64,000 nt of DNA from Bacillota bacterium. GTDB taxonomy: Bacteria; Bacillota; Clostridia; Christensenellales; Aristaeellaceae. The notes below the pieces were generated by a model, which did not search any database, was not told the origin of the DNA, and saw only the letters and a program-made list of their open reading frames with translations. Shown here piece by piece: positions 1 to 8,017 of the stretch (position 1 is its first letter; every line of letters begins with the position of its first letter). A program made the translations under genes and the position numbers. The DNA lies in assembly GCA_030057655.1 (NCBI GenBank), contig JASGUQ010000033.1, positions 1-64,000 of the forward strand, read 5' to 3'.

Positions 1-87
1 TTTCAAAACATACATTTTATGGGATTCCACCGCAATATTGCTGCCTGAACCGCGGGCGTTTCAGGCTGCTGCGGATAATTTAACTGG

Positions 88-1812
88 CTAAGGATGATTT
101 TTGTTCAGCAATGCCAGTGAGAAAACGGCGCTGAGCGGGATCACGGCCAGCGCGATGGGCAGGTGCGCGCTTAAAAGGGATAGAGCGACAAATACCAGGT
201 AAATGATGGGCACAAACAGCAGGCAAACGAGAATGACGGCAAGGGGGGTCAAGACATCAGCTGATTGAGGCCAGACTTGATGAAACAGGATGACAAGGCC
301 CATCATCAGGGCAAGCGCGGAAAAGAGATAGGATGCTGAAGGGAATAGAGAGGGCAAGGCAAGGCTGAGCGCAGTTGGCAGCAGCATGATACCCGCTGCT
401 TTCTCAAGCGAGCTTGTTCCCAAGGGACGGAAACGGTCAATAATGAAGAAAACACCAAGGCTGATGAGCAGCAGAAGGCCTATAAACACAGGCTCCCCGC
501 TTCCAAACTTCAGGAAAGTGCGGTAATCCTTCAGGTTCAGGGCTTGGGACAGCAGTTCCACCAGTCCTTTTGTGATAAAGAAGACGACTGCGATCAAAAG
601 CAGCTGTACAATAAACCCGGTTAAAACCCTCATCGGGCGCGCTTTTTTCTGAACGACCAATGACAGGATCAGGATCAATCCCAGGATACCGATAATGTAT
701 GATATCAGGCTGGCGGTGGACTCAGGCATCACGACCAGGTTGCCGGGCAGAAAAGGGAAGAAAACAGCATCCTGATCCGCTTCCAGCTCCAGATTCTCCG
801 CGGTTGCGAAATAATGCGTTAGCCCGACAAGGCTTGTCATGTAGTGCGCGGCGGAATCCCGGGAAAAGGTTTCATAATTGTCATTCTCTGTATGATAAAC
901 TTCAAAGCCTTCGATACAGGCGGAATTCATCCCGGGATAGCCCTCCATCAAAAAGGCGGTGAGGTCCGTGTCGTTCTCCATGCTGCGGTACACGGCGGTG
1001 GCGATGGAAAAACTGACCGGAAAGGGGACGGCTTTCTGATAAGCGCGGACAATGTTCAGGTTGTTGTCGCTGGTCTCAAACATGATCAGGGAGCCTCGGT
1101 TGCCCCTTGCTTCCGTGTTGATGACCAGTCTGACCTTCTCCTTCATTTCAGGATGGTCTTCAACATATTTCAGCGCCCCAAGCAGGCCCTGCTCCTCGCC
1201 ATCCGTAAACAAAAACAACAGGTCGCGCTTGAGCGGCTGATCCTTCAGAAGCCGCATCCCCTCCAACAGGGCGGCGCAGGAAACCGTGTCATCAAAGGTG
1301 CCAGGCCCCATGATCACGCTGTCGGTATGCGCCATGAACAGGATGGTCTCCTCCGTGTCAGGGGCATCCAAAAGGATTAAGATGTTGTTCAGCACCATGT
1401 TTGGCTTATCGCCGATTCCGCTGTATTCCCGGACAAATTCCTCGGTAAAATCAAAAGGCCTGTTGCGGTAATCAGTCCAGTTCTTTAAGAGTGAGAAGAT
1501 CTTGTCCATGGACAGGGCATGGGTTTCGCTGACTGCTTCATAACCCAGTTCTTTCGCGCGGGACATGATGTGCCCCTGGGTGATGCGGATACCGGGGCTG
1601 TCCACGCTGTGAACCTGAGAACTCATTATTTTCAGGTCGCTGAGCATCAGCTGAAAGTCCATCCCGGATTCAGCTTCGCTCAGGGGCTTAAAAACTTCAT
1701 CCGGCAGATTTGTAACTTTTGGCGGTTTTAATTGATTGGTTCCAAGGCAGATCCCCGCGATCAGGCAGACGACCAGGGCTGATACCCGAAGAAGGGTTAA
1801 CAATCTTTTCAT
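88..1812 (-). CDS. M28-family zinc metallopeptidase with C-terminal membrane domain
   Basis: Predicted membrane-bound aminopeptidase or carboxypeptidase of the M28 family. An N-terminal hydrophobic signal/anchor (about residues 3-24) is followed by the catalytic domain with the two-zinc motifs MAHTDS, a DD pair (GTFDDT), DGEEQG, NTEARG and a late YHTEND histidine. The last 200 residues hold about six or seven hydrophobic segments, an arrangement also seen in ER/vacuolar-type M28 proteins. ATG at 1812 is chosen because GGAGG lies six bases upstream; the in-frame TTG at 1818 abuts that site. The catalytic domain should lie outside the membrane. Substrate is unknown, and the gene stands alone, divergent from rpsT. 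Confidence 0.85.
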   Translation of the reverse strand: MKRLLTLLRVSALVVCLIAGICLGTNQLKPPKVTNLPDEVFKPLSEAESGMDFQLMLSDLKIMSSQVHSVDSPGIRITQGHIMSRAKELGYEAVSETHALSMDKIFSLLKNWTDYRNRPFDFTEEFVREYSGIGDKPNMVLNNILILLDAPDTEETILFMAHTDSVIMGPGTFDDTVSCAALLEGMRLLKDQPLKRDLLFLFTDGEEQGLLGALKYVEDHPEMKEKVRLVINTEARGNRGSLIMFETSDNNLNIVRAYQKAVPFPVSFSIATAVYRSMENDTDLTAFLMEGYPGMNSACIEGFEVYHTENDNYETFSRDSAAHYMTSLVGLTHYFATAENLELEADQDAVFFPFLPGNLVVMPESTASLISYIIGILGLILILSLVVQKKARPMRVLTGFIVQLLLIAVVFFITKGLVELLSQALNLKDYRTFLKFGSGEPVFIGLLLLISLGVFFIIDRFRPLGTSSLEKAAGIMLLPTALSLALPSLFPSASYLFSALALMMGLVILFHQVWPQSADVLTPLAVILVCLLFVPIIYLVFVALSLLSAHLPIALAVIPLSAVFSLALLNKNHP

Positions 1813-1964
1813 ACTCAACCTCCGTTTCGAATTTAATTATAACAAAATAGAATCAAAACAACTGTAAAGAACAGGTGAAGTGCCAGAAATTGCTTCATCA
1901 GCATTGACTGAGCGCGTGGTAAAACTTTGCTGAAGCGGAAATCAAGATGATGACAAATTTCTGC

Positions 1965-1993
1965 TTGCAGATTGGCAGATCATGTGGTAAACT
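1965..1993 (+). promoter_or_regulatory. probable promoter of rpsT
   Basis: TTGCAG (1965-1970) and TAAACT (1988-1993) are separated by 17 bases, and a TGG triplet just before the -10 gives an extended -10. It ends about 38 bases before the rpsT start. Confidence 0.5.
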
Positions 1994-2031
1994 CTACAAT
2001 GCTTAATCGGCAAGGCAGGAGGTGAAGTAAG

Positions 2032-2295
2032 TTGCCAAACATCCGTTCATCGGAAAAGCGCGTCCGGGTCAACAAAAAGAAGAACCTGCGCAACCGCATG
2101 GTGAAAACCGGGGTGAAAACCGCCGTGAAAAAATATACCCTTGCGCTCAACGCTGATTTGACTGCTGCGCCTGAAAAGTTAAGCGCCGCGTCCAGCGCTT
2201 TGGACCGCGCTGTGGCGAAGGGCGTTCTGCACAAGAACGTAGCCAACCGCAAGAAGGCCCGCATGGCCCGCGCTTTGAACAAGGCTCAGGCCTGA
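2032..2295 (+). CDS. rpsT: 30S ribosomal protein S20
   Basis: Small, lysine- and arginine-rich protein of 87 residues that binds 16S rRNA during 30S assembly. The N-terminus MPNIRSSEKRVR and the KKNLRNR and C-terminal ANRKKARMARALN stretches are typical of S20. The start is TTG at 2032, seven bases after a strong AGGAGGTG (2017-2024); no ATG is available nearby. E. coli rpsT also starts with UUG, where the weak codon takes part in autogenous control, so the same control may operate here. It has its own promoter and a terminator 14 bases after the stop, so it is probably monocistronic. Confidence 0.97.
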   Translation: MPNIRSSEKRVRVNKKKNLRNRMVKTGVKTAVKKYTLALNADLTAAPEKLSAASSALDRAVAKGVLHKNVANRKKARMARALNKAQA

Positions 2296-2309
2296 GCACC
2301 ACCCAAAAT

Positions 2310-2330
2310 GCCGCAACAGCGGCTTTTTTT
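2310..2330 (+). terminator. intrinsic terminator of rpsT
   Basis: GCCGC (2310-2314), loop AACA, GCGGC (2319-2323), followed directly by seven T. Short but canonical. Confidence 0.8.
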
Positions 2331-2353
2331 ATATCGTTTTTATGGAGCAGAGC

Positions 2354-2959
2354 ATGACGACCTACCCTGACAAAACGACAGCGGAACAAACGCTGCGCTG
2401 GGCGCTTGACAAAAACCCCGGGAGATGGGGGAACCACTGCAAAACGGTTGCCAGGGCAGCCCGGACGATTGCCAAAGCCGCCGGGATGAACGCTGATAAA
2501 TTGGAAGTTCTTGGCCTTTTGCATGATATCGGCCGCTATGTGGGCTTTGTTGATTTCAGGCACATCGCGGCCGGCTATGATTTGATGATGGAAAAAGGCT
2601 GGACGGATGTCGCGCTGGCTTGCCTGACCCATTCCTTTCCGTACCAGCATATTGAAGCCTACAACGGTAAAATCGATGTTGGTCAGGATGAATACGAACG
2701 GTTTTCAGAACTGCTGAAAAAGGTGAAATACAACGATGAACTGCGCCTGATTCAACTGTGTGACGCGCTGTGCCTGCCGGACAGGGTGACGGTGGTTGAG
2801 GTCAGGCTGATGGAGGTGGCGCTGCGGTATGGCGTAAGCGACACTTCTGTCCCCAAATGGCGGGCCTTTCTTGACATCAAAAAAGATTTTGACCGCAAAT
2901 GCGGCCAAAACCTGTATCAGTTGTTTCGGGAAGAGATTTCGGACAGTTTGTTTATTTAA
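2354..2959 (+). CDS. HD-domain metal-dependent phosphohydrolase
   Basis: About 201 residues. H28 in NHCKTVARAARTIA and the H57-D58 pair in LLHDIGRY form the HD-superfamily metal site, with a further HSFPYQH histidine motif downstream. Proteins of this size hydrolyse nucleotide or other phosphate esters; the substrate cannot be read from sequence. ATG at 2354 is preferred over ATG at 2342 because GGAG lies six bases upstream, whereas the earlier ATG follows only the T-run of the rpsT terminator. Its 3' end overlaps the end of convergent psuG by eight bases. Confidence 0.8.
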   Translation: MTTYPDKTTAEQTLRWALDKNPGRWGNHCKTVARAARTIAKAAGMNADKLEVLGLLHDIGRYVGFVDFRHIAAGYDLMMEKGWTDVALACLTHSFPYQHIEAYNGKIDVGQDEYERFSELLKKVKYNDELRLIQLCDALCLPDRVTVVEVRLMEVALRYGVSDTSVPKWRAFLDIKKDFDRKCGQNLYQLFREEISDSLFI

Positions 2960-3863
2960 CCATGGCCGCCGCGATCTGCGCGGCCAGTTTTACATTGTTC
3001 AAAACCAGATGAATGTTGGATTTCAGGGAATCCCCGCCGGTCAGCTCAACCACGCGCGCGAGCAGATAGGGGGTAACTTCCTTTCCCTTGATGCCATTTT
3101 TCTCCGCGTCGGACAGCGCCTGTTCGATCGCCTGATTGATGGTGTCTTTGGGCATCGCGTATTCCTCGGGAATGGGGTTGGTGATCAGCATACCGCCTTT
3201 GTAGCCGATCTCCTTCATCGCGGAAACGGCGTCCGCGATCTCTTCCGGTGAATCCGCGCGGAGAGGAACCGCAAAATCGCTGTGGTTGGTATAAAACGCA
3301 GGCAACTCGTTTGTTTTATAACCGACCACGGGCACGCCTTTGGTTTCCAGGTATTCAAGCGTCAACCCCAGATCCAGAATGCTCTTGGCCCCCGCGCAGA
3401 CCACGGAAACGGGCGTCATCGCCAGTTCCTCAAGATCTGCCGAGATGTCCATGCTGGTCTCAGCGCCGCGGTGCACGCCGCCCACGCCTCCCGTCGCGAA
3501 CACGGGAATATCGGCAAGCGCGGCGATGATCATGGTGGCGGCAACAGTGGTCGCGCCGTCCATCTTGCGTGCGATGAGAAGGGGCAGGTCCCTGCGGCTG
3601 GCCTTGGTCATTTTTGAGCCCTCTTTGCCCAGGTACTCAATTTGTTCCTCTGTAAGCCCTGCGCACAATTTGCCGCTGATCACCGCGATGGTGGCCGGCT
3701 CAGCGCCGTTTTCGCGGGCAACGCGCTCGCACATGAGCGCGGTCTCAACATTTTTGGGGTAGGGCATGCCGTGGCTGATGATCGTGCTTTCAAGCGCGAT
3801 AACCGGTTTTCCTGCGTCCAGCGCTTCCTGAACCTTGGGTGAGATCTGAAGATGCCGATTCAT
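2952..3863 (-). CDS. psuG: pseudouridine-5'-phosphate glycosidase
   Basis: 303-residue IndA/PsuG-family enzyme. It cleaves the C-C glycosidic bond of pseudouridine 5'-phosphate to uracil and ribose 5-phosphate. Family hallmarks are ALESTIISHGMPYP near the N-terminus, TKASRRDLP, ATGGVGGVHRGAE, KSILDLGLTLEYLE and GYKTNELPAFYT. ATG at 3863 is used because AAGGAG lies eight bases upstream. Together with the kinase psuK just upstream it forms the complete two-step pseudouridine salvage route, at the 3' end of the ruv-queA cluster. Confidence 0.95.
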   Translation of the reverse strand: MNRHLQISPKVQEALDAGKPVIALESTIISHGMPYPKNVETALMCERVARENGAEPATIAVISGKLCAGLTEEQIEYLGKEGSKMTKASRRDLPLLIARKMDGATTVAATMIIAALADIPVFATGGVGGVHRGAETSMDISADLEELAMTPVSVVCAGAKSILDLGLTLEYLETKGVPVVGYKTNELPAFYTNHSDFAVPLRADSPEEIADAVSAMKEIGYKGGMLITNPIPEEYAMPKDTINQAIEQALSDAEKNGIKGKEVTPYLLARVVELTGGDSLKSNIHLVLNNVKLAAQIAAAMVK

Positions 3864-3890
3864 TTTATTCACTCCTTTTATCAAAAAATA

Positions 3891-4766
3891 TCAAAGTTTT
3901 TGTGTTAAATATGTGCTTGCCGCAAGGATTCCTGCTTGCGCGGTATCTTTTAACGACAGCCCTTGCGCGATGCCCATTGCAAGGCCGGCTGTCATCGCGT
4001 CCCCCGCGCCTGTCAGGCTCACCTTTGGCATCGCAGGCGCTTCAAGATACAAGGAATCGTTTAAATCCCGGGCGTACAAGCCGTCCTTTCCAAGGGAAAC
4101 AAAGACCTGCGCCACGCCGGATTTGATCAGAACCGCCGCCGCTTTTTCCACCGTGTCTTCGCCCGTCATCGCGAGGGCTTCCATCCGGTTGGGTTTTATC
4201 GCGAACAGGCGCGGCAAAAGAGGCAGGAGGCGGTAGCATTTGACCGCGCTGACCGGATCCGCAATCAAGGGGAAGGGGAGCGTGCTGGCGGCCGCGATCA
4301 GGCTGTCTTCCCTGAGGTTGGCGTCCAGAATGCCCACATCAAACTGACCTTCATTTATCTGGCCGATTTGGCGCAGAACAGCGTCCTGATCAAGCGCGTC
4401 CATCGCGCGCATGTCATTGATGGCCGCCACCATGTCTCCGGTATTGTCATGAACAGCCAGGTAGGCGGGCGTGGGGAAGCGCGTTTGCAGGGCGTATGTC
4501 AGCCCAATGCCGTCCTTCTGGCAGGCCATTGCCAGCCTGTCCTTGAAGGCATCATTGCCAAGGGGGCACAGAAGTTCAACCTTCGCGCCCGTTTTGGCCA
4601 ATTGTGCTGCGATGTTATGGGCTACGCCGCCGGGGGTTACCTCAATGATGCCGGTCAATGAGTCGCCGGGTGTGAAAGTACAGTCGGTGCTGCCCAGAAT
4701 ATCGATGTTCATTCCCCCGATACAAAGGGCGCGCGTCTTCTTGCGAAACTGTTTATTGAGTTCCAT
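3891..4766 (-). CDS. psuK: pseudouridine kinase, PfkB family
   Basis: PfkB/ribokinase-type sugar kinase of 291 residues. The N-terminal [11 protein letters not shown] and the C-terminal [13 protein letters not shown] (GAGD anion hole and catalytic Asp) are the two PfkB signatures. The identification as pseudouridine kinase rests on its position directly upstream of psuG, 27 bases away: it would make pseudouridine 5'-phosphate for PsuG. The start overlaps the end of queA by 14 bases; the only G-rich ribosome site lies about 17 bases upstream, so translational coupling to queA is likely. Confidence 0.9.
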   Translation of the reverse strand: MELNKQFRKKTRALCIGGMNIDILGSTDCTFTPGDSLTGIIEVTPGGVAHNIAAQLAKTGAKVELLCPLGNDAFKDRLAMACQKDGIGLTYALQTRFPTPAYLAVHDNTGDMVAAINDMRAMDALDQDAVLRQIGQINEGQFDVGILDANLREDSLIAAASTLPFPLIADPVSAVKCYRLLPLLPRLFAIKPNRMEALAMTGEDTVEKAAAVLIKSGVAQVFVSLGKDGLYARDLNDSLYLEAPAMPKVSLTGAGDAMTAGLAMGIAQGLSLKDTAQAGILAASTYLTQKL

Positions 4767-5808
4767 GGCTATTTGTTAACCCCCCTCCGATTAGCATGCA
4801 GTCACCAAAACTGAAGAAACGATAGTTCTCTTTAACAGCCTCCTGATAGGCCAAAAGCGCGTTTTCCCTGCCCATGAAGGCGGAGACGAGCATCAGCAGG
4901 GTGCTTTGCGGCAAATGGAAGTTGGTCAGCAAAGCATCTGTGACTTTGAAGCGGTAACCCGGGGTGATAAAGATGGAGGTCGTTCCGCTGCCGGGCATGA
5001 CCAGACCATTTTCGTCAACAACGGATTCCAGGGTGCGGACGCAGGTTGTGCCCACACATATGACTCGCCCGCTGTTTATCCGGGCCTGGTTGATCTTGTC
5101 CGCTGTCTCCTTGCTGACTTCATACCATTCTTCATGCATCTGGTGTTCTTCCACATTTTCGTGCTTGACCGGACGGAAGGTTCCAAGGCCCACATGAAGC
5201 AGCACGCTGACAACTTCAACACCTTTCCCTTTGATCTTACCCAGAATTTCATCGGTGAAGTGCAGCCCGGCTGTCGGGGCGGCGGCGCTGCCGTTCTCTT
5301 TGGCGTACACCGTCTGATAACGGTTCTTGTCTAAAAGCTGCTCATGGATGTAGGGTGGCAGCGGCATTTTGCCCAGGCGGTCCAGCACCTCCTCAAAGAT
5401 GCCGGAATAGGAGAACCGGACGATGCGGCCGCCAAAATCCGTGTGCGACAAGACGACAGCGGACAACTCGCCATCGCCGAAGACAAGTTCGCTCCCTGTT
5501 TTCAAGCGCCTTCCCGGCCTGACCAGCGCTTCCCAGTCATCCTGATTGAGGCGTTTTAACAGGAGCACCTCACAGGGAACGCCGCTGTCTTTTTTGATGC
5601 CCAAAAGCCTTGCCGGGATGACGCGGCTGCGGTTTAGAACAAGCACATCACCGGGATTCAAATATTCTGGAAGGTCAAAAAAATGCTTGTGCTGCCTATT
5701 CTCTGAAAACCTGTCGCATACCAGCATCCGGCTTTCATCGCGCTTCATCAGCGGCGACTGGGCGATCAGTTCCTCCGGCAGAAAATAATCAAAATCACTG
5801 GTCTTCAT
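4753..5808 (-). CDS. queA: S-adenosylmethionine:tRNA ribosyltransferase-isomerase
   Basis: 351 residues. QueA moves the ribosyl part of SAM onto 7-aminomethyl-7-deazaguanine in tRNA to give epoxyqueuosine. Typical stretches are [57 protein letters not shown] and [17 protein letters not shown]. The C-terminus continues a little past the usual FSFGDCMLI end. ATG at 5808 is chosen over a TTG one codon earlier. The start overlaps ruvB by 14 bases, a gene order (ruvA-ruvB-queA) seen in many bacteria. Confidence 0.97.
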   Translation of the reverse strand: MKTSDFDYFLPEELIAQSPLMKRDESRMLVCDRFSENRQHKHFFDLPEYLNPGDVLVLNRSRVIPARLLGIKKDSGVPCEVLLLKRLNQDDWEALVRPGRRLKTGSELVFGDGELSAVVLSHTDFGGRIVRFSYSGIFEEVLDRLGKMPLPPYIHEQLLDKNRYQTVYAKENGSAAAPTAGLHFTDEILGKIKGKGVEVVSVLLHVGLGTFRPVKHENVEEHQMHEEWYEVSKETADKINQARINSGRVICVGTTCVRTLESVVDENGLVMPGSGTTSIFITPGYRFKVTDALLTNFHLPQSTLLMLVSAFMGRENALLAYQEAVKENYRFFSFGDCMLIGGGLTNSHGTQ

Positions 5809-6847
5809 CAAAAAAAGTTACCTGCACGCTGTCAGACGGGCTTTCCTGAACGGGAGGGATTTTGCCAAGGTGCTCATAGGCGGCGGCAGTCGCGACGCGC
5901 CCGCGCGGCGTGCGCTGGATAAAGCCCAATTGCAAAAGATAGGGCTCATAGACGTCCTCAATGGTCAGCGCGTCCTCTCCCGTGGCTGCCGCCAGGGTGT
6001 CAAGGCCGACAGGGCCGCCAGAGAACTTGTCGATCATGGTGGAGAGAACGTTGCGGTCCACCTTGTCAAGGCCCAGTTCGTCAACCTCAAGCAGGTTCAG
6101 GCCTTCATTGGCGACCAAGCGCGTGATCTTGCCATTTGCTTTGACCTGGGCATAGTCGCGCACGCGCTTTAACATGCGGTTCGCGATGCGCGGGGTGCCC
6201 CGGCTGCGGCGGGCGATCTCAAAAATCCCCTCTTCTTCGGCCGGCATCCCCAGAATGGAGGAGGAGCGTTTGACGATCTGCGCCAATTCCTCAGGTGAGT
6301 ACAGTTCAAGCCGGAACACCATGCCAAAGCGGTCGCGCAGCGGAGCGGACAACTGCCCCGCCCTGGTGGTCGCGCCGACCAAGGTGAAGCGCGGCAGGTC
6401 CAGGCGCATGGATCGCGCGGTCGGGCCCTTCCCGATCATGATGTCCAGCGCGAAATCCTCCATCGCGGGATAAAGAACCTCTTCAACGGCCCTTGAAAGC
6501 CTGTGGATCTCGTCAATAAACAAAATATCGCCCGCGTTCAAGTTGGTCAGGATGGATGCCAGATCCCCGGGACGGTCAATGGCCGGGCCGGAGGTCACGC
6601 GGATGTTCTGGCCCATTTCGGCTGCCACGATGGTGGCCAATGTTGTTTTTCCAAGGCCGGGAGGGCCGTACAGCAGCATGTGATCCAGCGCGTCCCTGCG
6701 CTGAAGCGCGGCTTTGATATAGATGTTGAGGTTTTCTTTCACCGTTTCCTGGCCAATGTACTCGCGCAGGTTCTTGGGGCGCAGGGATATCTCGCTTTCC
6801 CTGTCCTCATCGCGATAACCGGACATTACAAAACGATCGTCCTGCAT
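5795..6847 (-). CDS. ruvB: Holliday junction branch migration helicase RuvB
   Basis: AAA+ ATPase motor of the RuvABC resolvasome, 350 residues. Visible are the RuvB leader [13 protein letters not shown], Walker A GPPGLGKT (residues 61-68), Walker B FIDEIHRL (D112, E113), sensor 1 VGATTRAG, the arginine-finger region APLRDRFG and the C-terminal winged helix ending FIQRTPRGR. The start is ATG 6847, three bases after ruvA, with AAGGATAAGG upstream. Confidence 0.98.
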   Translation of the reverse strand: MQDDRFVMSGYRDEDRESEISLRPKNLREYIGQETVKENLNIYIKAALQRRDALDHMLLYGPPGLGKTTLATIVAAEMGQNIRVTSGPAIDRPGDLASILTNLNAGDILFIDEIHRLSRAVEEVLYPAMEDFALDIMIGKGPTARSMRLDLPRFTLVGATTRAGQLSAPLRDRFGMVFRLELYSPEELAQIVKRSSSILGMPAEEEGIFEIARRSRGTPRIANRMLKRVRDYAQVKANGKITRLVANEGLNLLEVDELGLDKVDRNVLSTMIDKFSGGPVGLDTLAAATGEDALTIEDVYEPYLLQLGFIQRTPRGRVATAAAYEHLGKIPPVQESPSDSVQVTFFDEDQ

Positions 6848-6850
6848 ACC

Positions 6851-7462
6851 TTATCCTTTCATCATGGAGCGCAGCGCCTGGCGGACCAGCTCATCAGCCG
6901 GCAGGTCCCCCTGGGCCTGATGGGCTTTGGAAACGGCCAGGGCGGCTTCAGACTGGCTGTAGCCAAGGGCGGCCAGCGCCTGGATGGCTTCTCCCACAGC
7001 GCCGGCAGGCCCGGCAAAGGAGCTTGTGACGGCGCCAGACAAACTGCCCGCGACATCATCCTTGCTCAAGCGGTCCTTCAGCTCCAGCGTGATGCGCTGA
7101 GCGGTCTTTTTCCCGATGCCGGGCGCGCGGGAAAGGGCCTGCACATCCTCTGTCAGGATGGCCAGGGTCAAGTCCTTTAAGGGCATGCTGGACAAAACAT
7201 TCAGCGCCGTGCGGGGGCCGATGCCGGAGACCGCGGTCAGGTTAAAAAACATGGCGCGCTCCTCCCTTGACTGAAACCCGAACAGCTCCACCGCGTCCTG
7301 ACGAACCGACAAATAAGTGTACACACGCAAAAATTCACCCTTGGCAGGCGCCTGGGACAGGGTGGCCTGGGTGCACAGCAGCTGGTAACCTACGCCTGAA
7401 ACATTTAAAACCAGTTCGTTGCCGCTTTTTTCAGCGACAAGCCCTTCAAGGAAAGCGTACAT
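6851..7462 (-). CDS. ruvA: Holliday junction DNA-binding protein RuvA
   Basis: 203-residue RuvA, which forms the tetrameric platform holding the Holliday junction for RuvB. The OB-fold domain (MYAFLEGLVAEK, VSGVGYQLLC, LFGFQSREER) is followed by helix-hairpin-helix motifs (LTAVSGIGPRTAL and LSRAPGIGKKTAQRI) and the C-terminal RuvB-binding helix bundle (EAIQALAALGYSQSEA). It lies between ruvC (nine bases upstream) and ruvB. Confidence 0.97.
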   Translation of the reverse strand: MYAFLEGLVAEKSGNELVLNVSGVGYQLLCTQATLSQAPAKGEFLRVYTYLSVRQDAVELFGFQSREERAMFFNLTAVSGIGPRTALNVLSSMPLKDLTLAILTEDVQALSRAPGIGKKTAQRITLELKDRLSKDDVAGSLSGAVTSSFAGPAGAVGEAIQALAALGYSQSEAALAVSKAHQAQGDLPADELVRQALRSMMKG

Positions 7463-7471
7463 CTTCTGTCC

Positions 7472-7966
7472 TCATTTCATCAGGTGTTCAGCGGCAAAAC
7501 GGCCTGCGTTATAGTGTGTCAGCGCCGCCGCCACGGCGTCCGCGGCGTCATCAGGCTTGGGATAGGCCGGCAGGTTCAGCAGCAATTTGATCATCTGCTG
7601 GACCTGGCTTTTCTCCGCCTTGCCGTAGCCGACGACGGCCTGCTTGATCTGCATGGGGGTGTACTCATACAGTTCCTGCGTGTAGCGGGCGCACCGGGCG
7701 ATGGCGACCCCGCGGGCTGCACCCACGGTGAAGGCGGTGGTCACGTTTTTGGCAAAAAACAATTGCTCAAAAACGATGGCATCCGGCTCATAAATTTCAA
7801 TCAGTTTGCCGACTTCCCGTTCGATCTCAAAAAGACGGCGGGGAAAGGCGGTTTCGGGGGCGGTTTCGATCACGCCGCAGGCGATCAGACTCGGCTTATT
7901 GGCCTTGCCGCGCACCACGCCCCAGCCCATCGTGGCAAGACCCGGATCTATCCCCAAAATTCGCAT
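7472..7966 (-). CDS. ruvC: Holliday junction resolvase RuvC
   Basis: 164-residue RNase-H-fold endonuclease that cuts Holliday junctions. The four acidic catalytic residues are visible as D7 (ILGIDPG), E67 (IVFEQLFF), D140 and D143 (KPDDAADAVAAA). It is the first gene of ruvC-ruvA-ruvB-queA-psuK-psuG. The ribosome site GAGGATGACGC precedes ATG 7966. Confidence 0.97.
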   Translation of the reverse strand: MRILGIDPGLATMGWGVVRGKANKPSLIACGVIETAPETAFPRRLFEIEREVGKLIEIYEPDAIVFEQLFFAKNVTTAFTVGAARGVAIARCARYTQELYEYTPMQIKQAVVGYGKAEKSQVQQMIKLLLNLPAYPKPDDAADAVAAALTHYNAGRFAAEHLMK

Positions 7967-7988
7967 GCGTCATCCTCTTTTCTCATTC

Positions 7989-8017
7989 ATCTTACAAAGC
8001 CTGACCCTGCCTGTCAA
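7989..8017 (-). promoter_or_regulatory. probable promoter of the ruv-queA-psu operon
   Basis: On the minus strand TTGACA (8017-8012) and TAAGAT (7994-7989) are 17 bases apart. The -35 box overlaps the stop codon of the upstream helicase gene, so the ruv operon can be transcribed independently of it. Confidence 0.5.

Noticed and set aside
43-66. Hairpin GCCTGAA/TTCAGGC near the window start as a terminator of the M28 gene
   Set aside because: The stem is interrupted and no T-run follows on the minus strand; kept only as a note.
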